64,000 bases of DNA, taken from NCBI RefSeq assembly GCF_902500215.1, contig NZ_CABVOU010000039.1:480072-544071 (forward strand), written 5' to 3'. The stretch comes from Halomonas lysinitropha (GTDB taxonomy: Bacteria > Pseudomonadota > Gammaproteobacteria > Pseudomonadales > Halomonadaceae). The position numbers and the translations under genes are program-made. The notes under the pieces were generated by a model. That model worked only from the letters and a program-made list of their open reading frames with translations, had not been told where the DNA came from and did no database searches. Below, one piece after another: positions 62,851 through 64,000 of the stretch. Positions within the stretch are counted from its first letter, which is position 1. Every line of letters begins with the position of its first letter.

Positions 62851-63731
62851 GTGCCTCCCTCCTGCTGGCACCTGGCCAGGTCGTTGAAGTCGCTGCAGGC
62901 GCAGCCAACGCAAGGGAACCGCGGCCAGGTCAGATCGGCATGGATCGCCTGGGCGGCCTCACGGGCGGCGGTGATGCCGGGATTCCCTGGGGTGTTCTGG
63001 TCGTTGTCGGCTGCCACGGTGATCGCCACCTCGGAGGGCAGGCGCTGGCGCAGGGTGCGGGCCACGGTCGCCAGGTTGTTGGCGGTCATCGCAGCCACTA
63101 CCGGGTGGCCGGTCGCCTCGTGCAGCGTCGCGGCGGTCGCCCAGCCTTCGGCCAGGTAGACGCGCCCAGCACCAGCCAGGCGGCCGACAAGGGACGCGGT
63201 GTCCTTGAGCCTGGCGCGGGGCAGGAAGCGCTTTCCCCCATCCGGGGCGATGCGCTGCAGGTTGACCAGGGCGCCGTTGAAGAACAGCGGGACCAGTAGC
63301 GTGTCACCCTGCTGGCGTAGGCCGTAGGGCTTCACCTCCTTGGCCTTCAGATAGGCGTGGCCAGGGTCCGGGGGTCGACCGTGCTCCCATCGCTGGCGAG
63401 CCTGGGCGGCTGCCTGGGCGTGTTCCTGCTCTCGCCTGGCCAGACGCTCACGGCGGGCGCGCTCGGCTGCCTGGCGGGCCTGTTCGGCGGCCTGGGGGTC
63501 ATGCTCGCCGGCCAGTGTCACCGCCTGCTGTTCGCCGGTATGCCAGAAGCCGAAAACGGCAACCTCCAGTGTGGGACAGACGTACCAGCCGGCCAGGTTG
63601 CCCCGGCGCTTGTCCGGGGCATCGAAGCGGTGAACCTCTCCATCGGCTCGGATCGCCAGGCCAGCAACGCCACGGGCTGCCAGGGCATCGACCAGGGCGG
63701 CCTCGATGGTCGTCGCTGCGTCATAAGGCAT
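62847..63731 (-). CDS. Toprim-domain primase-like protein
   Basis: A 294-aa protein. The C-terminal Toprim domain has its Glu in RVYLAEGWATAATLHEATG and the acidic DxD motif in VTVAADNDQNT. The middle (about 90-135) is an Ala/Arg/Gln-rich helix, and the N-terminus contains a DUF5906-like region of no clear identity. It probably acts with the DUF3987 protein in a split P4-alpha-type replicase. ATG at 63731, overlapping the upstream gene by 11 nt. Confidence 0.8.
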   Translation of the reverse strand: MPYDAATTIEAALVDALAARGVAGLAIRADGEVHRFDAPDKRRGNLAGWYVCPTLEVAVFGFWHTGEQQAVTLAGEHDPQAAEQARQAAERARRERLARREQEHAQAAAQARQRWEHGRPPDPGHAYLKAKEVKPYGLRQQGDTLLVPLFFNGALVNLQRIAPDGGKRFLPRARLKDTASLVGRLAGAGRVYLAEGWATAATLHEATGHPVVAAMTANNLATVARTLRQRLPSEVAITVAADNDQNTPGNPGITAAREAAQAIHADLTWPRFPCVGCACSDFNDLARCQQEGGT

Positions 63732-63963
63732 TGGCGACCTCCCTGGGCAGGTGGTCCCGCATCACCTCGGCACGATCCTCCAGGTCTACCGCCAGGCGGT
63801 GCAGTGCGTCGACCAGGGCGGCCCGCCGGGAGGCGTCCAGGGCCTCGCCTTGCTCTTCCAGGAGGCACAGCAGCGCCTGCTGTTTCTCGGCGATGTCAGC
63901 CACCAGGGCAACGTTCCGGGCGATGGCATTGGCGTCGATCAGGGTCACGGTGAGAGCGTTCAT
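63721..63963 (-). CDS. Small hypothetical element protein
   Basis: An 80-aa helical protein, Ala/Leu-rich with alternating acidic residues (ALVADIAEKQQALLCLLEEQ). It overlaps the Toprim gene by 11 nt and precedes it in the operon. No family is recognised. Sequence from 63964 to 64000 is upstream or the end of another gene that runs out of the window. Confidence 0.55.
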   Translation of the reverse strand: MNALTVTLIDANAIARNVALVADIAEKQQALLCLLEEQGEALDASRRAALVDALHRLAVDLEDRAEVMRDHLPREVANAL

Positions 63964-64000
63964 TGGCGGGCCTCTTGGGCGGAGGTGGCTGGTGCGGGGG

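Larger units (their letters stand above)
58237..64000. mobile_element. Left portion of a tRNA-Ser-integrated genomic island
   Basis: All eight genes after the att remnant lie on the minus strand, overlap or nearly so, and are element-type: a Toprim primase-like protein, a DUF3987 protein, a Mor-family regulator, a coiled-coil protein and small unknowns. No structural phage gene is present, so a replication-capable satellite or integrative plasmid-like island is more likely than a full prophage. GC content is similar to the chromosome, so the host range is probably related species. The right end is outside the window. Confidence 0.75.

Overview
The window is a high-GC, gene-dense gammaproteobacterial chromosome segment. 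The gene set (an osmF-yehYXW osmolyte importer, a bkd operon, TRAP transport linked to pxpABC, and mltD-gloB-methyltransferase-rnhA-dnaQ in E. coli-like order) best suits a halophile of the Halomonas type. That assignment is inferred from content only; no rRNA is present.

Layout. 1-767 is the 3' part of cysS. 851-9063 is a complete four-gene Wadjet (JetABCD) anti-plasmid operon of the DUF2397/DUF2398/TIGR02680/DUF2399 kind. It converges on a DUF1853 gene with a 1-nt gap. 10133-13874 is the osmolyte ABC importer. 14043-17869 encodes branched-chain 2-oxoacid dehydrogenase E1alpha, E1beta and an E2 with two lipoyl domains, behind a LiuR-like palindrome. 17870-18162 holds a structured non-coding repeat. 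18163-21565 is a pair of kinase-like genes of unknown role. 21595-27121 is a TRAP transporter divergent from 5-oxoprolinase pxpABC. 27142-29543 has a small ribbon-helix-helix protein and a csiR/lhgO divergent pair. 29559-37119 carries SulP, MetY, RarD, an omega-amidase-like nitrilase, RsuA and a membrane diguanylate cyclase. 37289-42942 is yejABEF. 42985-47934 is mltD, gloB, methyltransferase, rnhA, dnaQ and nudC. 48003-58139 contains SCP2, SohB, an ArsR-type regulator, PrpE, YhhQ, an esterase, an orphan solute-binding protein, a CvrA-type antiporter, YaeQ and a PPP-type phosphatase.

From about 58237 to the window end lies one end of an integrated element. A 14-bp copy of a tRNA-Ser 3' end sits just past a terminator that would suit a minus-strand tRNA. 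Beyond it come only minus-strand genes: a Toprim primase-like protein, a DUF3987 P-loop protein, a protein whose gene carries seven TGCGGA repeats, a coiled-coil protein, a Mor-family regulator and small unknowns. The integrase and intact tRNA should lie to the right, outside the window.

The strongest leads are the intact Wadjet locus, the tRNA-Ser element with its iteron-like cluster, the TRAP/pxp linkage, the duplicated lipoyl domain in BkdB, and the uncharacterised kinase pair.
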